Shown here one piece after another: positions 9,624-19,952 of a stretch of 64,000 bases of DNA. Below the pieces are notes generated by a model. The model saw only the letters and a list, made by a program, of their open reading frames with translations. It was not told the DNA's origin and did no database searches. The position numbers were made by a program, and so were the translations under genes. Positions within the stretch are counted from its first letter, which is position 1. Every line of letters begins with the position of its first letter. Source of the DNA: Methyloceanibacter methanicus (lineage in GTDB: Bacteria > Pseudomonadota > Alphaproteobacteria > Rhizobiales > Methyloligellaceae); the NCBI RefSeq assembly GCF_001723285.1, contig NZ_LPWG01000012.1, positions 186,001-250,000 of the forward strand, in the 5' to 3' direction.

Positions 9624-10438
9624 TCAGATGATCGCGCGCGCACCTTCGCCGAGACCCATTCGGACACGACGACCGTGGCGAGGATGACGATGAAGATGAC
9701 GGTGACCTCGGCCCAGGCGAGACGCGCGAGCGACGACTGGAGCTGGAGCCCGATACCGCCCGCGCCGACGAGACCGAGGATGGTGGACTCGCGGATGTTG
9801 ATGTCCCAGCGGAACACCGAAATCCCGGCGAAGGCGGGGGCGATCTGGGGCCATACCGCGTAGTCCATGATCTGCCAGCGCGACGCGCCCGTGGCGCGCA
9901 CCGCCTCGACCTCCGTCTCGTCGATCTCCTCGATGGCCTCGTAGAGCAGCTTGCCGATGAAGCCGATGGAGCGCAGGGCGATGGCGACGATCCCGGCGAG
10001 CAGGCCCGGCCCGATGATCGCCACCAGCAGCAGCGCCCAGATGAGCGAATTGATCGAACGCGACGCGACGATCAGCAGCAGCGCCAGCGGGCGGACCAGC
10101 GCCGCGCTCGGCGTCGTGTTGCGGGCGGCGAGAAACGCGACCGGCGTCGCCAGCACGATCCCGAGCCCGGTCCCGAGCGTCGCGATGTTGATCGTATCCC
10201 ACAGCGGGGCCCAAAGCCGGTCGAGATAGGACCAGCGCGGCGGCCAGGCGCGCGACAGAAGGTCTGCCGCCTGCCGCGGCGCATCCTCCACGAACAGCCA
10301 GATCGTGTTCTTGTTCATGACCTGCCAGCTGAGGACGAACAGCACGGCGAGCGCGAGCCAACCGAACCAGACGGCCCATTGGGCGAGAGGGGTGCGGCGC
10401 TGCCAGAGGAGACGGCTGTCGTGGGCAAGGACCGGCAT
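9624..10438 (-). CDS. phnE: PhnE-type phosphonate/phosphate-ester ABC permease, second copy
   Basis: Inner-membrane permease of the PhnCDE ABC importer (about 271 aa) with several membrane segments. The permease loop reads EVEAVRATGASRWQIMDYAVWPQ, and it is followed by the family hallmark NIRESTILGLVGAGGIG. The ATG at 10438 overlaps the phnE1 stop (TGATG). The annotated end assumes one missing base near 9630-9640: the open frame runs on to 9557 with unlikely residues, while the neighbouring frame ends SAKVR-RAII, a normal PhnE C-terminus. If the sequence is correct as written, the gene ends at 9557. Two permease copies are common in phosphonate or phosphite uptake systems. Confidence 0.85.
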
Positions 10439-11240
10439 CACTGCACCCATTTGCGCAAATGGCTGGAGGCGTATTCGGCGACGAGCACCACGGCGATGAT
10501 CATGATGAGGATCGCGCCGGCGGTATCGTAGTCGTAACGCTGCATGGCCGTGTTGAGGGTCGCGCCGATGCCGCCCGCGCCGACAATGCCGATCACGGCG
10601 CTTTCGCGGAAATTGATGTCGAGCCGGTAGAGCGACAGTCCGATCAGGCGCGGCATGACCTGAGGCTGAATGCCGTAATTGATGACCTGCCACCAGCTCG
10701 CGCCGGTCGCGCGGATCGCCTCGGCCTGGGCTTCCTCGATGTCCTCGATGTCCTCGGCCAGGAGCTTCGCCATGAAGCCGATCGTGGCGAAGGACAGGGT
10801 GAGGAAGCCGGCAAACGGTCCGAAACCGAACATGGCCACGAACAGGATGGCGATGATGATTTCCTGGAAGGCGCGGCTGACGGCGATGACGGCACGGCAC
10901 ACCGCATAGACCGGCAGCGGCGCGATATTGCGGGCGGCGCCAAGCCCGATGGGGATCGAGATGAGGCAGCCGGCCACGGTGGACGTCACCGTCATGGTCA
11001 GGCTCTCCTCCATGCCTTGCCAGATGTCGCGTGAGCGCGTCGTGAAGTCGGGCGTGAAGAAGCCTCGAGGACGCGCCAGCCATTGCCAAGCCCCACCAGG
11101 ACGCGCTGCCAATTGATGTCGAGCGTCGAGAGCGCGGCGATGAGATAGGCCAGCAGGCCGAGGTACAGGCCCCATCGCAGCCAGGGATTGCCAATAAGCG
11201 GCGGACGGGTCCAGCCGGCCGGGGCGGCGTGCGGTCTCAT
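10438..11240 (-). CDS. phnE: PhnE-type ABC permease, first copy (frameshift)
   Basis: First of two PhnE permeases, about 267 aa once repaired. The N-terminal part starts at ATG 11240 ([17 protein letters not shown]), with one membrane helix and [17 protein letters not shown]. The remainder lies in another frame beginning [21 protein letters not shown] and includes [22 protein letters not shown] and [17 protein letters not shown]. One base is missing at about 11062-11070. The start ATG overlaps the phnC stop (ATGA), so the four transporter genes are tightly coupled. The longer frame upstream of FFTPDF has no family similarity and is a shadow. Confidence 0.85.
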
Positions 11241-12067
11241 GTGAGCCCGGCCATGCGTTCCTCGCGCGCATGTCGATCGTCCGGCGCGGGCTCCGCCTCC
11301 GCCTCGCGGTCGGGATGGATCTGCGTCCAGTCCTCGGCGCCGTAGATCTCCGTCAGCATGGCCGTGTCCAGCTCGGCCGGTGCCCCGTCGAACACGATCG
11401 CGCCCGCGCGCAAGCCGACGATGCGGTCCGCGAACATCTTGGCGAGCGGGACGTCATGCAGGCTGATGATCGCCGGGAGATTGCGTTCGCGGCACACTTC
11501 GCAGATGAGCCGCATGATCTGGCGCGCGGTCTTCGGGTCGAGCGAGGCGGTCGGTTCGTCGACCAGGAGCAGCTTCGGGTCCTGCTCGAGCGCCCGGGCG
11601 ATGCCCACCCGTTGGCGCTGGCCGCCGGAGAGCGCGCTCGCGCGCTTGTCCACCTGCTCGGAGAGCCCGACGCGCTCCAGAAGGGCGAAGGCCTTGTCCA
11701 CGTCCTCTTGCGGGAACCGCCGCAGGAACGACCGCCAGAACGGCACGTAGCCCAGGCGCCCCGACAGCACGTTCTCCATCACGGTCAGACGCTCCACCAG
11801 CGCGTATTCCTGGAAGATCATGCCCATATGACGCCGGGCGCGCCGGAGGCCCCGGCCGCCAAGATGCGTGATCTCGATGCCGTTCAGGTCGATGCCGCCG
11901 CTCGTGGGATTGACGAGGCGGTTGATGCAACGGATGAGCGTGGACTTGCCTGCGCCGGACGGTCCGATGAGGGCAACGACCTGGCCCGCCGGCACCTCGA
12001 ACGAGACGCCGCGCAGCGCTTCGTCGCCGGTCTTGTACCGCTTTGTGAGTGAGGAAACGCGCAGCAT
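11237..12067 (-). CDS. phnC: PhnC, ATP-binding subunit of phosphonate-type ABC importer
   Basis: 276 aa ABC ATPase that powers PhnE-mediated uptake. Walker A is GPSGAGKST, the signature is [15 protein letters not shown], Walker B is [13 protein letters not shown], and the switch histidine is in [10 protein letters not shown]. The family-typical [17 protein letters not shown] insert identifies PhnC. The start is the ATG at 12067 ([14 protein letters not shown]); the longer open frame upstream overlaps phnD and lacks family residues. It lies 101 bases after phnD and overlaps phnE1 by four bases. Confidence 0.95.
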   Translation of the reverse strand: MLRVSSLTKRYKTGDEALRGVSFEVPAGQVVALIGPSGAGKSTLIRCINRLVNPTSGGIDLNGIEITHLGGRGLRRARRHMGMIFQEYALVERLTVMENVLSGRLGYVPFWRSFLRRFPQEDVDKAFALLERVGLSEQVDKRASALSGGQRQRVGIARALEQDPKLLLVDEPTASLDPKTARQIMRLICEVCRERNLPAIISLHDVPLAKMFADRIVGLRAGAIVFDGAPAELDTAMLTEIYGAEDWTQIHPDREAEAEPAPDDRHAREERMAGLT

Positions 12068-12168
12068 GTCCTGTCCGGGCCGGTCCTGGCGGGGCGTGGG
12101 TCGCGGGCATCGTATGAGAAAGGGACAGGGCGCGAAAGCCATGCCCTGGCCCGGCCGAGGCGGCCAAT

Positions 12169-13119
12169 TCAGTTGCAGGAATATTGGACGCCGTTGGCTT
12201 CGTCGATCTGGCGGATGACCGCCCAATCGTCCTTGAACGTGATCGGAATGAACGAGGTGTCGCCGGATTTCGAGAATTCTTCCAGCAGCTTCGTGCCCTT
12301 CCAATCGAAGCTAAAGAAGGCTTCCCTGATCTTGTCCTGCAGTTCGGGCTTCAGATTGTAGGCCATGCCGAAGCCCGTGGTCGGGAAGGTCTGCGAGGTG
12401 TAGATGGTCTTGAGCTGGTCTTCGGTGACGAGACCCCGGTCGATCATCCGCGCCTTGACCGAATTGGCGATCGCCGCCGCGTCATAGTCCTTGTTGGCCA
12501 CGCCCAGGATCGAGTTGTCGTGCGCGCCGGAGAAGCGGGGCGTGAAGTCCGTGTCGCGCTCAAGACCGAACTCGGACTTGAGGAGCGCGGACGGCGCCTT
12601 GAAGCCGGAGTTGGACGTTTCCGCGGTGAAGGCAAGCACGCGGCCTTTCAGGTCTTCGGGCTTTTCGATGCCGGAACCCGGATAGGTGATGATCTCCATC
12701 TCGTAGCCGTAGCTGCCGTCGTCGCTCGCCATCATGGTGAAGGGGCGGAAACCGGCACAGGCGACCGCCAGCGGGTTGGAGCCGGTATTGACCCCGGCCA
12801 CATGCAGCCGCCCGGCGCGCATGGCCTCGATCTGCGCCGCGTTGGACTGGACCGGAAAGAACTGCACCGATTTGCCCGTGGCCTCGGACAGATGATCGAG
12901 AAACTCCTTCCAGACATCCACATACACGGCCGGGTCTTCGACGGGCGTATAGGCGAAGATCAGCGTGACGGGGTCGACCTGGTCTGCGGGGTCGGTGGGG
13001 ATGTCGGCGATCAGGTCGCCGTCAGCGTCCTGGTAGCGGCCATCGAGCTGGAAGCCGGCGCTCGCAGGCAGAGTGAGGGCTGCCGTCAGGATCAGCGAAA
13101 CCAGAATTTGCCCTATCAT
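12169..13119 (-). CDS. phnD: PhnD-type periplasmic substrate-binding protein
   Basis: 316 aa PhnD/phosphite-binding family protein that captures phosphonate, phosphite or a phosphate ester in the periplasm. ATG at 13119 gives a clear Sec signal peptide ([22 protein letters not shown]). The mature part contains [19 protein letters not shown], the [15 protein letters not shown] loop and [17 protein letters not shown], as in PhnD proteins. An AAAGGA ribosome site precedes the ATG. It is the first gene of phnD-C-E1-E2-phoX. No C-P lyase genes are nearby, so the substrate is open: phosphite, phosphonate or phosphate are all possible. Confidence 0.93.
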   Translation of the reverse strand: MIGQILVSLILTAALTLPASAGFQLDGRYQDADGDLIADIPTDPADQVDPVTLIFAYTPVEDPAVYVDVWKEFLDHLSEATGKSVQFFPVQSNAAQIEAMRAGRLHVAGVNTGSNPLAVACAGFRPFTMMASDDGSYGYEMEIITYPGSGIEKPEDLKGRVLAFTAETSNSGFKAPSALLKSEFGLERDTDFTPRFSGAHDNSILGVANKDYDAAAIANSVKARMIDRGLVTEDQLKTIYTSQTFPTTGFGMAYNLKPELQDKIREAFFSFDWKGTKLLEEFSKSGDTSFIPITFKDDWAVIRQIDEANGVQYSCN

Positions 13120-13225
13120 CGTACCAGTCCTTTGGTTCTCTTGGCCGGAAAATAGCGCCGCTAGGCGCGGCTCGAGCGACAGTCGACCGTTGGACATGCG
13201 CCAGTGCCGAAGCTAGTGGGGCGCC

Positions 13226-13243
13226 GTGACAGATTTGCGAAGA
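13226..13243 (-). promoter_or_regulatory. Candidate Pho box upstream of phnD
   Basis: Read on the minus strand, TCTTCGCAAATCTGTCAC matches the PhoB consensus CTGTCATAAATCTGTCAC at 13 of 18 positions, with the second half (AAATCTGTCAC) perfect. It lies about 107 bases before the phnD start and points toward phnD. The PhoB consensus is established knowledge; the assignment here is inference. It also sits just upstream of the divergent redoxin gene. Confidence 0.5.
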
Positions 13244-13253
13244 GGAGTGTACC

Positions 13254-13808
13254 TTGGCCGAACGCCCGCCCGTTTGTGATTTTGGTTGGAAGGCCCCCGG
13301 ATTCTCGTTGATCGGGGTCGATGGCGAGACCTACACGCTGGATGCCCTGAAGGGGCCGAACGGGACGCTCGTGGCGTTCATCTGCAACCATTGCCCGTAC
13401 GTCATCGCCGTGATCGACCGCATCGTCCGGGACGCGAAAGAGCTTGCCGCACTTGGGGTGAACACCGTCGCGATTTGTTCGAACGATGCGACGACCCATC
13501 CCGACGACTCCTTCGAGAACATGAAGCTCTTTGCCGCGCGGCACGGCTTCACCTTCCCCTATCTTCACGACGAGAGCCAGGACGTGGCGCGGGCCTACGA
13601 TGCGGCCTGCACGCCGGACTTCTTCGGGTTCAATGCCGATCTGGAGCTGCAATACCGCGGGCGGATGGATGCAAGCGGCCGCGATCCCGCCGGGCCCCAC
13701 GTCAAACGCGACCTGTTCGAGGCGATGAAACAGATCGCGGAAACGGGCCAGGGCCCGCGCGAGCAGACGCCGTCCATCGGCTGCTCGATCAAGTGGAAGG
13801 CCGCCTGA
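13254..13808 (+). CDS. Thioredoxin-fold redoxin (AhpC/TSA-like) protein
   Basis: 184 aa thioredoxin-fold protein of the AhpC/TSA-redoxin superfamily, a predicted cytoplasmic thiol oxidoreductase. A CxxC-type site is visible as FICNHCPYVIAVIDRIV, and the PLYDESQDVARAYDAACTPDFF-like segment matches the peroxiredoxin/TlpA core including the cis-Pro loop (CTPDFFGFN). The start is TTG at 13254, preceded by AGAGGAGTG. The physiological partner is unknown. It is transcribed divergently from phnD. Confidence 0.85.
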   Translation: MAERPPVCDFGWKAPGFSLIGVDGETYTLDALKGPNGTLVAFICNHCPYVIAVIDRIVRDAKELAALGVNTVAICSNDATTHPDDSFENMKLFAARHGFTFPYLHDESQDVARAYDAACTPDFFGFNADLELQYRGRMDASGRDPAGPHVKRDLFEAMKQIAETGQGPREQTPSIGCSIKWKAA

Positions 13809-13909
13809 CGGCGCCGCGCGATTAACTCCGGCTTAAGCGTATCGCTTTCCCGTTTCTTTACTCGCGGGTCCCTAAAATTCGTCTCGAATTCGAGAGGATT
13901 TCGGGCACG

Positions 13910-14203
13910 ATGTTGACGCGATACGCAATGACGGGAGCAGCGGCCGCCGCAACGGTCTACGGCGCCGTCAATCTCGGCTCGAACAATTCGAACATGATGC
14001 TCGTCGATGCGGGGGGCGGCGGTCTGAGCGCCGATATTCCCGTCTGGGTTCTGGCGATGCTCGCGGTCGCGATGCTTCTGTCGTTCCGCCGCGGGTCCGC
14101 CTTGAGCCTGCCGTCGATGATGGGCACGTTGTCCGGCGCCAGCAAGACATGGCTGTTCGCCGGCGCCGGAATTCTGGTCTACGCGGCCTACGCTTTCACG
14201 TAG
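13910..14203 (+). CDS. Small hypothetical membrane protein
   Basis: 97 aa open frame with an alanine-rich N-terminal helix, a hydrophobic segment IPVWVLAMLAVAMLLSF, and a second near the C-terminus (WLFAGAGILVYAAYAF). I recognise no family. It lies between the redoxin gene and glnA with no overlap, and codon use looks like that of its neighbours. The ribosome site before the ATG is weak. It is plausible as a small inner-membrane protein. Confidence 0.5.
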   Translation: MLTRYAMTGAAAAATVYGAVNLGSNNSNMMLVDAGGGGLSADIPVWVLAMLAVAMLLSFRRGSALSLPSMMGTLSGASKTWLFAGAGILVYAAYAFT

Positions 14204-14321
14204 CCGCAGAAGCCTGCCAAGAGTTGGGTTCAGTTTGGGGGAGCCTGGTACGAACCGATTGGTTTCCGTGTCCGACGGGGGTACGCGGAGAAAACGGCCA
14301 GCGGTTCGCAAGAGGCCGGGC

Positions 14322-14357
14322 GAGAGAAGGGGGCGACCGCGTTTCGCGGCCGCCCCC
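14322..14357 (-). terminator. Strong hairpin downstream of glnA
   Basis: Arms GGGGGCG (from 14329) and CGCCCCC (to 14357) enclose an inner CCGCG-TTT-CGCGG stem. On the minus strand it is followed by TTCTCTCG, a short imperfect U-rich run. The position 36 bases after the glnA stop fits a terminator, possibly shared with the convergent small gene. Confidence 0.6.
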
Positions 14358-14392
14358 GGTTCGTTCTTGAAAGCGCAAAAGCCGGGAGCCGG

Positions 14393-15802
14393 CTAGACGC
14401 TGTAGTACATGTCGTATTCGACCGGGTGGGGCATCATCTCGAAGCGCTCCACCTCTTCCATCTTCAACTCGAGATAAGCGTCGATCGCGTCGTCCGTGAA
14501 CACGTTGCCCTTTTTGAGGAAGGCGCGGTCCGCGTCCAGGGACTCGCAGGCTTCGCGCAGCGAACCGCTGACCGTCGGAACCTTTTCGAGCTCCTCGGGC
14601 GGCAGGTCGTACAGGTTCTTGTCGATCGCCGAACCCGGATCGAGCTTGTTCTCGATGCCGTCCAGGCCGGCCATCAGCATGGCCGAGAAAGGCAGATACG
14701 GATTGGCCGTCGGATCGGGGAAGCGAACCTCGACGCGCTTGGACTTCGGACCCGTGCCGAGCGGAATACGGCACGAAGCAGAGCGGTTGCGCGAGGAGTA
14801 GGCCAGCAGAACCGGCGCTTCGTAGCCCGGGACCAGCCGCTTGTAGGAGTTGGTGCTCGGGTTGGTATAGGCGTTGAGCGCCTTGGCGTGCTTCAGGATG
14901 CCCGCGATGTAGTGGAGTGCCGTGTCGGACAGGTCGGCGTATTTGTCGCCGGCGAAGGTCGGGGCGCCGTCTTTCCAGATCGACTGGTGCACGTGCATGC
15001 CCGAGCCGTTGTCGCCGAAGACCGGCTTCGGCATGAACGTGGCGGACTTGCCGTAGACATGCGCTACGTTGTGGATCACGTATTTGTAGATCTGCATCGC
15101 ATCGCCGGTCTGGATGATCGGACCGAACTTGATGCCGAGCTCATGCTGGGCCGCGCCCACCTCGTGGTGGTGCTTCTCGGTAGAGACGCCCATTTCGGCC
15201 ATGACCGACAGCATCTCCGACCGCAGATCCTGCGCGGAGTCGACCGGGGGCACCGGGAAGTAACCACCCTTCGTGCGCGGACGATGGCCCAGATTGCCCA
15301 TCTCGTACTCCGTGCCCGTATTGGTCGGCAGCTCCGTCGAGTCGACACGGAAACCGCAATTGTAAGGCTCGGCCGTGAAGCGCACGTCGTCGAACACGAA
15401 GAACTCGGCCTCGGGGCCGAACACGGCCGTGTCGCCGACGCCGGTCTGCTGCATATAGGCCTGGGCCTTGCCGGCAATGCCGCGCGGATCGCGCTCATAG
15501 GGCTCGTTCGTCAGCGGCTCGAGCACGTCGCAGAAGACGGCGAGCGTGCTCTGCGCGAAGAACGGGTCGATGACCGCCGAGTTGCAGTCGGGCATCAGCT
15601 TCATGTCCGACTCGTTGATGGCCTTCCAGCCTGCAATGGAAGACCCATCGAACATGACACCTTCGGAGAACGCTTCCTCGTCCATGAGGCTCGCGTCCAT
15701 CGTCACGTGCTGCATCTTTCCCCTGGGATCGGTGAATCGCAGGTCGACGAACTTGATTTCCTCGTCCTTGATCTTTTTGGCGGTGCTACTTGCGTCTGCC
15801 AT
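14393..15802 (-). CDS. glnA: Glutamine synthetase type I
   Basis: Glutamine synthetase (469 aa, the exact GSI-beta length) forms glutamine from glutamate, ammonia and ATP. Visible hallmarks are [19 protein letters not shown] near residue 50, [12 protein letters not shown], the [11 protein letters not shown] metal-binding segment, [14 protein letters not shown], the NRSASCRIP active-site stretch, and the adenylylation loop [11 protein letters not shown], whose tyrosine is the target of GlnE. The ATG at 15802 is preceded by GGGGAGAGAAA; an ATG six codons upstream is less likely. It follows glnB by about 115 bases on the same strand, the classic alphaproteobacterial glnBA arrangement. Confidence 0.97.
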   Translation of the reverse strand: MADASSTAKKIKDEEIKFVDLRFTDPRGKMQHVTMDASLMDEEAFSEGVMFDGSSIAGWKAINESDMKLMPDCNSAVIDPFFAQSTLAVFCDVLEPLTNEPYERDPRGIAGKAQAYMQQTGVGDTAVFGPEAEFFVFDDVRFTAEPYNCGFRVDSTELPTNTGTEYEMGNLGHRPRTKGGYFPVPPVDSAQDLRSEMLSVMAEMGVSTEKHHHEVGAAQHELGIKFGPIIQTGDAMQIYKYVIHNVAHVYGKSATFMPKPVFGDNGSGMHVHQSIWKDGAPTFAGDKYADLSDTALHYIAGILKHAKALNAYTNPSTNSYKRLVPGYEAPVLLAYSSRNRSASCRIPLGTGPKSKRVEVRFPDPTANPYLPFSAMLMAGLDGIENKLDPGSAIDKNLYDLPPEELEKVPTVSGSLREACESLDADRAFLKKGNVFTDDAIDAYLELKMEEVERFEMMPHPVEYDMYYSV

Positions 15803-15918
15803 TTTCTCTCCCCTGTACACATTGTTCCCTCGCCGCCTCGGTCGAGGCTGACGACAGGTTGCTCGAGTTATGTGAAAGTTATGAGTGAAATGGGGCGGAT
15901 GGGCCAGTCCAATTGCGA

Positions 15919-16263
<345 letters not shown>

Positions 16264-16341
16264 TCATACCTCCCAGTCTAACCTTGCGAAGCCTCGCCGC
16301 GTAGCGTGCTGCTGTTCAGAACGTACCTGAGACCAAGCCTT

Positions 16342-16357
16342 AGCACACGCTGTGCCA
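16342..16357 (-). promoter_or_regulatory. Sigma-54 (RpoN) promoter for glnB-glnA
   Basis: On the minus strand TGGCACAGCGTGTGCT matches the sigma-54 consensus TGGCACG-N4-TTGCW with the invariant GG and GC exactly 12 bases apart (first G to first G). The transcription start would be near 16331, giving a leader of about 75 bases before glnB. NtrC-activated sigma-54 promoters in front of glnBA are well established in alphaproteobacteria. I did not find a convincing NtrC site. Confidence 0.75.
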
Positions 16358-16549
16358 ATCTAATGGGCGGTAGTTTTTATAGTAAAACCAAACGCTTAGA
16401 AAATTTACGCAAAATGTGGAGGCGGAGCGATTCGGCACGCTGACAGCACAATAGGCAATACGCACAAAAACTGGGCAGGCGCAACGCCCGCCAAGACTTA
16501 AGGGGACACGGGTTTGGTGTTCGGAAGCTATTCGCACACGGGGACGGCC

Positions 16550-18037
16550 ATGTTGGAACTCTTGACCGCGAAAGAAATGGGCCGCGCCGACAAACTTGCC
16601 ATAGAAGGCGGGGTGCCGGGCGCTGTTCTCATGGAGAATGCGGGCCGAAGTGTCGCCGACGAGGTTTCGTTGCGATTTCCCGACGCTTCCACGGTCGCGA
16701 TACTTTGCGGGCCCGGCAATAACGGCGGCGACGGCTTCGTGGCGGCGCGCCGACTTCTGGAGCGGGGCTACTTCGTTCGTCTCGGTTTCGACGGCGATCC
16801 CGGCGCGCTTCCGGCCGACGCGGCCGAGATGGCGGCGCGGTATTCGGGAACGATACACCCGCTCGATCCCGCTCTGTTCGACCACGCCGACGTGATCGTG
16901 GACGGCTTGTTCGGCGCCGGGCTCGCGCGGCCCCTCGACGGCAAGTTCGCCGATCTGGTCGAGGCCGCGAACGCGAGCGGCGTGCCCATCATCGCCATCG
17001 ACGTGCCGAGCGGCGTCGACGGCACAACGGGCAGGGTCCTCGGCACGGCGATCCGTGCCTTGAGTTCGGTCACGTTCTTCCGCTTCAAGCCGGGGCATTT
17101 TCTGATGCCCGGACATTTGCATTGCGGCGACCTTCACCTCGCCGATATCGCCATTCCCGACGCGGTCCTCGAGACGGTGAAGCCCACCCTCTACGCCAAC
17201 GAGCCGGGGCTGTGGCTCGACCAGTTCCCATGGCCCACGGTGGGGGGACACAAATATCTGCGGGGGCATGCGCTGGTGGCCTCGGGGCCGGCGGACGCGA
17301 CCGGGGCGGCGCGCCTGGCCGCGCGCGGCGCGTTGCGGACCGGCGCCGGGCTCGTCACCGTTGCTTCGCCACGCGGGGCCTTGGCCGTCAACGCCGCGCA
17401 ACTGACCGCGGTGATGCTGCGGGAGGCCGACGGACCGCAAGGGCTCGCGGCGCTTTTATCCGATGCCCGCAAGAATGCGTTTCTGATCGGCCCCGGCCAT
17501 GGCGTCGGCGAGGGCACGCGCGAGATGGTTGTCACGGCGTTGAAGGCGACGCCGGCCGTGCTCCTGGACGCCGACGCGCTGACATCTTTTGCGGAGACCC
17601 CGGAAACATTGTTCGAGGCCATCCGCGGGCGCGAACGGCCCGTCGTGATGACGCCGCACGAAGGCGAGTTCGCACGCCTGTTCGGCGATGTGCCCGGCGC
17701 CTCCAAGGTCGACCGCACCCGGACGGCCGCGTCCCGCTGCGGCGCGACCGTCATTCTGAAAGGCCCCGATACGGTCATCGCAAGCCCGGACGGCCACGCC
17801 GCCATCGACACCAATGGCAGCCCCTGGCTCGCGACTGCGGGCTCGGGCGATGTCTTGGGGGGAATGGTGCTCGGCATGCTGGCCCAAGGGCTCGGCGGTT
17901 TCGATGCCGGGTGCATCGGCGTCTGGATGCATGGGCAGGCGGCGAAACGGTTCGGGCCGGGCCTGATCGCCGAGGACTTGCCCGAGCTGATCCCAGAAGT
18001 CCTTGAGGAACTGGAAGAATATGGGACAGACGGGTGA
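16550..18037 (+). CDS. nnr: Bifunctional NAD(P)HX epimerase/dehydratase
   Basis: 495 aa metabolite-repair enzyme that rescues hydrated NADH and NADPH. The N-terminal epimerase domain (YjeF-N) has the start LLTAKEMGRADKLAI, GPGNNGGDGFVAAR and IDVPSGVDGTTG. The C-terminal ADP-dependent dehydratase domain (ribokinase-like) has KYLRGHALV, GPGHGVGEGTRE, TPHEGEFARLFG and the GSGDVLGGMVLGMLAQG motif. The ATG at 16550 yields a typical N-terminus; a TTG at 16514 would add 12 residues. It is downstream of and divergent from glnB; the link in function is unclear, though the pair is often adjacent in alphaproteobacteria. Confidence 0.93.
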   Translation: MLELLTAKEMGRADKLAIEGGVPGAVLMENAGRSVADEVSLRFPDASTVAILCGPGNNGGDGFVAARRLLERGYFVRLGFDGDPGALPADAAEMAARYSGTIHPLDPALFDHADVIVDGLFGAGLARPLDGKFADLVEAANASGVPIIAIDVPSGVDGTTGRVLGTAIRALSSVTFFRFKPGHFLMPGHLHCGDLHLADIAIPDAVLETVKPTLYANEPGLWLDQFPWPTVGGHKYLRGHALVASGPADATGAARLAARGALRTGAGLVTVASPRGALAVNAAQLTAVMLREADGPQGLAALLSDARKNAFLIGPGHGVGEGTREMVVTALKATPAVLLDADALTSFAETPETLFEAIRGRERPVVMTPHEGEFARLFGDVPGASKVDRTRTAASRCGATVILKGPDTVIASPDGHAAIDTNGSPWLATAGSGDVLGGMVLGMLAQGLGGFDAGCIGVWMHGQAAKRFGPGLIAEDLPELIPEVLEELEEYGTDG

Positions 18038-18168
18038 GCGGCGGGGGTCGGCCTTCGCGACCGTTTGTTGACACACTCGCCGGTTATGAGAGACATCTTG
18101 ATGGGACACCGCTTCGCGCCGTGTCCTTCGGGATTGACGACCGCTCTAGCGAAGGATCGCTCACGATC

Positions 18169-19898
18169 ATGGGCCGCTGCCGCGCCGCAAAGAGCCGTAT
18201 ACGCGCAAAGACAATTCTCCTCGGCGTTGCCCTGGCGACGGCCGTGGCCGGGACGGCCCACGCGGCCGACCAAATCCTGCTGCGCGCGCGCGAAGGCGCG
18301 GCCGCCATGCTCCGTGGGCAATACGACCGCGCGGTGGTGCTGTACGACGAAGCCCTGAACACGCCCGACGTGTCCAAATTCGTCCAAGCCAGCATCTACA
18401 GCGATCGCGGCGTTGCCAAATGGCGCATGAAGAAGACGAAGGAGGCGATCGACGATTTCAACGAGTCGATCCAGCTCGCGCCCGACAATGCCATTGTCTA
18501 CAACAACCGCGGCAACGCGCTGATGGATCTTGGGCATCCCGACGAGGCCATCAAGGATTTCGACCGCGCGATCGCGCTGGAGCCGGCCTATGGCGCCGCC
18601 TTCAACAATCGCGGCAACGCCTATGCCTCGCTGCAGAATTACGATGCGGCGTTCCAATCCTTCCGCAAGGCCACGGCGCTGCTGTCCAGAACCGCGGCGC
18701 CCTATAACGGACGCGGGCGCGCCCATGTGGAGCGCGAGCGTTACCACGCCGCGGTCCGGGACCTCAGCCGCGCCATCAAGCTCGATCCCAAATTGGCGGC
18801 CGCCTATCGCAATCGTGCCGCGGCCAATTTCGCGTTGGGGCATTACGCGGAGGCGGCCGACGATGCCACCCAGGCGCTCGACCTCGAGCCTGAGCACGAC
18901 AAGGCCGCGCTTCTCATGCTCCGGGCGCGGTCCTATGCCGCGCAGAACAGCTTTCGGGAGGGCGTGGCCGATTTCGACAAGGTTCTCGATATCGAGCCGG
19001 AAAATGCCGACGCCTTCATGGAGCGGGGCGAACTTCTGGCCCAGAACAAGCGCAACGACGCGGCCATCAAGGACTTCAACAAGGTTCTGGAGCTGCAGCC
19101 GAAGAACGCACGCGCCTATGCGCGGCGCGGAGAGACCAAGCTGTACGACCGCAAGGCCGACGAGGGCTATGTCGACGTCAATATCGCGCTCATCCTGAAG
19201 CCGGACGATCCGCTCGCCTTGCGGATCCGCGGTGACATTTTCCAGGCTCAGAAACGCACCGAGAATGCGATCGCCGATTATCAAAAGGCCCTGACCTTGG
19301 ACCCGTTCCAGGAGGAGTCGCGGGCCGCATTGGAGCGTCTTCGCGCGCCGGTGCCGGTGGACACACGGAAGCCCCTGGGGGCGGCCGTCGCGGGGTGGGT
19401 CATCAACGAAAAGGCCCCCGGCCGCTACGTGGCCACGAACCCGGATTATCGCGGTGTCACGGTCGACATGGAGATGTTCGGCGCGGGCAAGCCGAAAATT
19501 TTGGCGTGGGACAAGCTCAAGGGCGCACAGTCCGGGATCGGTCTGTTGAAGTACTATGCCGGCACGGCCAAGGGTGAGGGCGCGTTCGAATATGTGGCCG
19601 TTGTCGACACCAAGAAGCGGTCGGTTCTGTCGATCGAACCCGAGCGGTGGGGCGACAAATCCGCGACATGGACCTGGCAGACGGCCTCGCTATCGGTCAC
19701 GGACCCCGACGGCAATGTCAGCGACGTGGCGTTGCAGCCTCAGCGGACCCAGAGAGCGCCCGTCGCCCGGCGCGCCGCGACGACGGCGGCGGCTTCGTCG
19801 GGTTTGCGCAACAGCAGCCGCAGCGCAAGGCACCCCGAAAACGCAGCCGACGCGGCGGGGGCGGAAACAACAATCCTCTCGGGTGGCTGTTCCGCTGA
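18169..19898 (+). CDS. Exported tetratricopeptide-repeat protein (C-terminal frameshift)
   Basis: About 576 aa after repair. The ATG at 18169 gives a basic N-terminus and hydrophobic core ending ATAVAGTAHAADQ, a Sec signal peptide, so the protein is likely periplasmic. At least eight TPR units follow (for example NAIVYNNRGNALMDLGHPDEAIKD), then a C-terminal region of about 150 residues with no recognised domain. The written frame ends in unlikely sequence. In the adjacent frame the tail reads RRDDGGGFVGFAQQQPQRK and ends GGGGNNNPLGWLFR with a stop at 19898, a composition typical of such proteins. One base seems to be missing at about 19760-19778. The role is unknown; TPRs mediate protein contacts. 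Confidence 0.75.
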
Positions 19899-19952
19899 TG
19901 GGTAGGCATGCGCCGCTGGCCCGACGGCGGTTTCCAGGATAACACGACACGC

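Noticed and set aside
17191-19284. Minus-strand frame of 697 codons opposite nnr and the TPR gene
   Set aside because: It spans two clear plus-strand genes and has no recognisable domain.
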